Positions 63,970 through 64,000 of a stretch of DNA of 64,000 bases are shown here, piece after piece. Positions within the stretch are counted from its first letter, which is position 1; each line of letters opens with the position of its first letter. The position numbers and the translations under genes are program-made. Location of the stretch: positions 434,001 to 498,000 of the forward strand of contig NZ_PKQP01000001.1 in the NCBI RefSeq assembly GCF_002887735.1. Direction: 5' to 3'. The notes under the pieces are model-generated. The model did not search any database. It saw nothing but the letters and a program-made list of their open reading frames with translations, and was not told where the DNA came from. This stretch comes from Stenotrophomonas bentonitica. GTDB taxonomy: Bacteria > Pseudomonadota > Gammaproteobacteria > Xanthomonadales > Xanthomonadaceae.

Positions 63970-64000
63970 TCACTTCTTTCTTCAAGCAAGTCTGAAGAAG

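Overview
The window is a GC-rich, gene-dense stretch of chromosome, almost certainly from the Xanthomonadaceae and most likely Stenotrophomonas or a close relative. Three things support this: gene orders typical of the group (leuS-lptE-holA-nadD-rsfS-rlmH; maf-rng-yhdP-tldD), GTAG-type palindromic repeats like those of Stenotrophomonas (around 52656-52715), and a set of xanthomonad-style proteins (autotransporter S8 protease, plug-barrel TonB receptor, an RnfB-like ferredoxin without other rnf genes nearby). The genus call is an inference. I see no phage, insertion sequence, integrase, CRISPR array or rRNA; this looks like core chromosome with a few accessory surface and signalling genes.

Layout. 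1-5.3 kb: end of an upstream gene, tilS, xseB-ispA, a small DUF4870 membrane protein, then pmbA (tldE) divergent from darP. 5.4-12.8 kb: a minus-strand run maf-rng-yhdP-tldD (transcribed right to left). 13-17 kb: a SIMPL-domain periplasmic protein, a large TonB-dependent receptor and a tRNA-Asn with its own promoter and terminator. 17-23.3 kb: the leuS-to-rlmH housekeeping operon (translation, LPS transport, replication, NAD). 23.5-30 kb: a DUF998 membrane protein, cnoX, a translationally coupled pair made of a LysM-FecR periplasmic protein and a CHASE2-GGDEF diguanylate cyclase, preceded by a CRP/Clp-type palindrome, then a DUF4442 hotdog protein and a secreted protein. 30-36 kb: an unknown anchored protein, DUF502, a DUF885 metallopeptidase-like protein, a class C serine hydrolase overlapping a YaeR-type VOC protein, and DUF2147. 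36-39.5 kb: metG, a HAD phosphatase and the orphan RnfB-like protein. 39.5-45.6 kb: a YoaB-type Rid protein, mprF facing a VirJ/AcvB-like hydrolase (probably synthesis versus breakdown of aminoacylated phosphatidylglycerol), a second DUF998 protein, an oxidoreductase-like mini-protein and an HD hydrolase. 45.7-54 kb: a transglutaminase-TPR protein, YjdM/PhnA, a YegD-type Hsp70, a cysteine-cluster protein, a 59-residue basic protein, an ECF sigma / putative anti-sigma / DUF4097 cassette, a small divergent ORF, an MscS channel, a DksA-like zinc finger, DUF2058 and YgjP. 54-64 kb: an RsuA-like protein lacking the usual catalytic aspartate, a ClsC-like phospholipase D protein, an HDOD protein, leucine dehydrogenase, a lipoprotein-type S8 autotransporter, a thiolase and an alanine-rich lipoprotein.

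Most genes are housekeeping. The parts most worth follow-up are the LysM-FecR/CHASE2-GGDEF pair with its Clp-like site, the ECF sigma cassette with its flanking inverted repeat, the mprF/virJ pairing, the degenerate pseudouridine synthase and the membrane-tethered autotransporter protease. Long open frames opposite or overlapping these genes reflect GC-rich codon usage and were not annotated.
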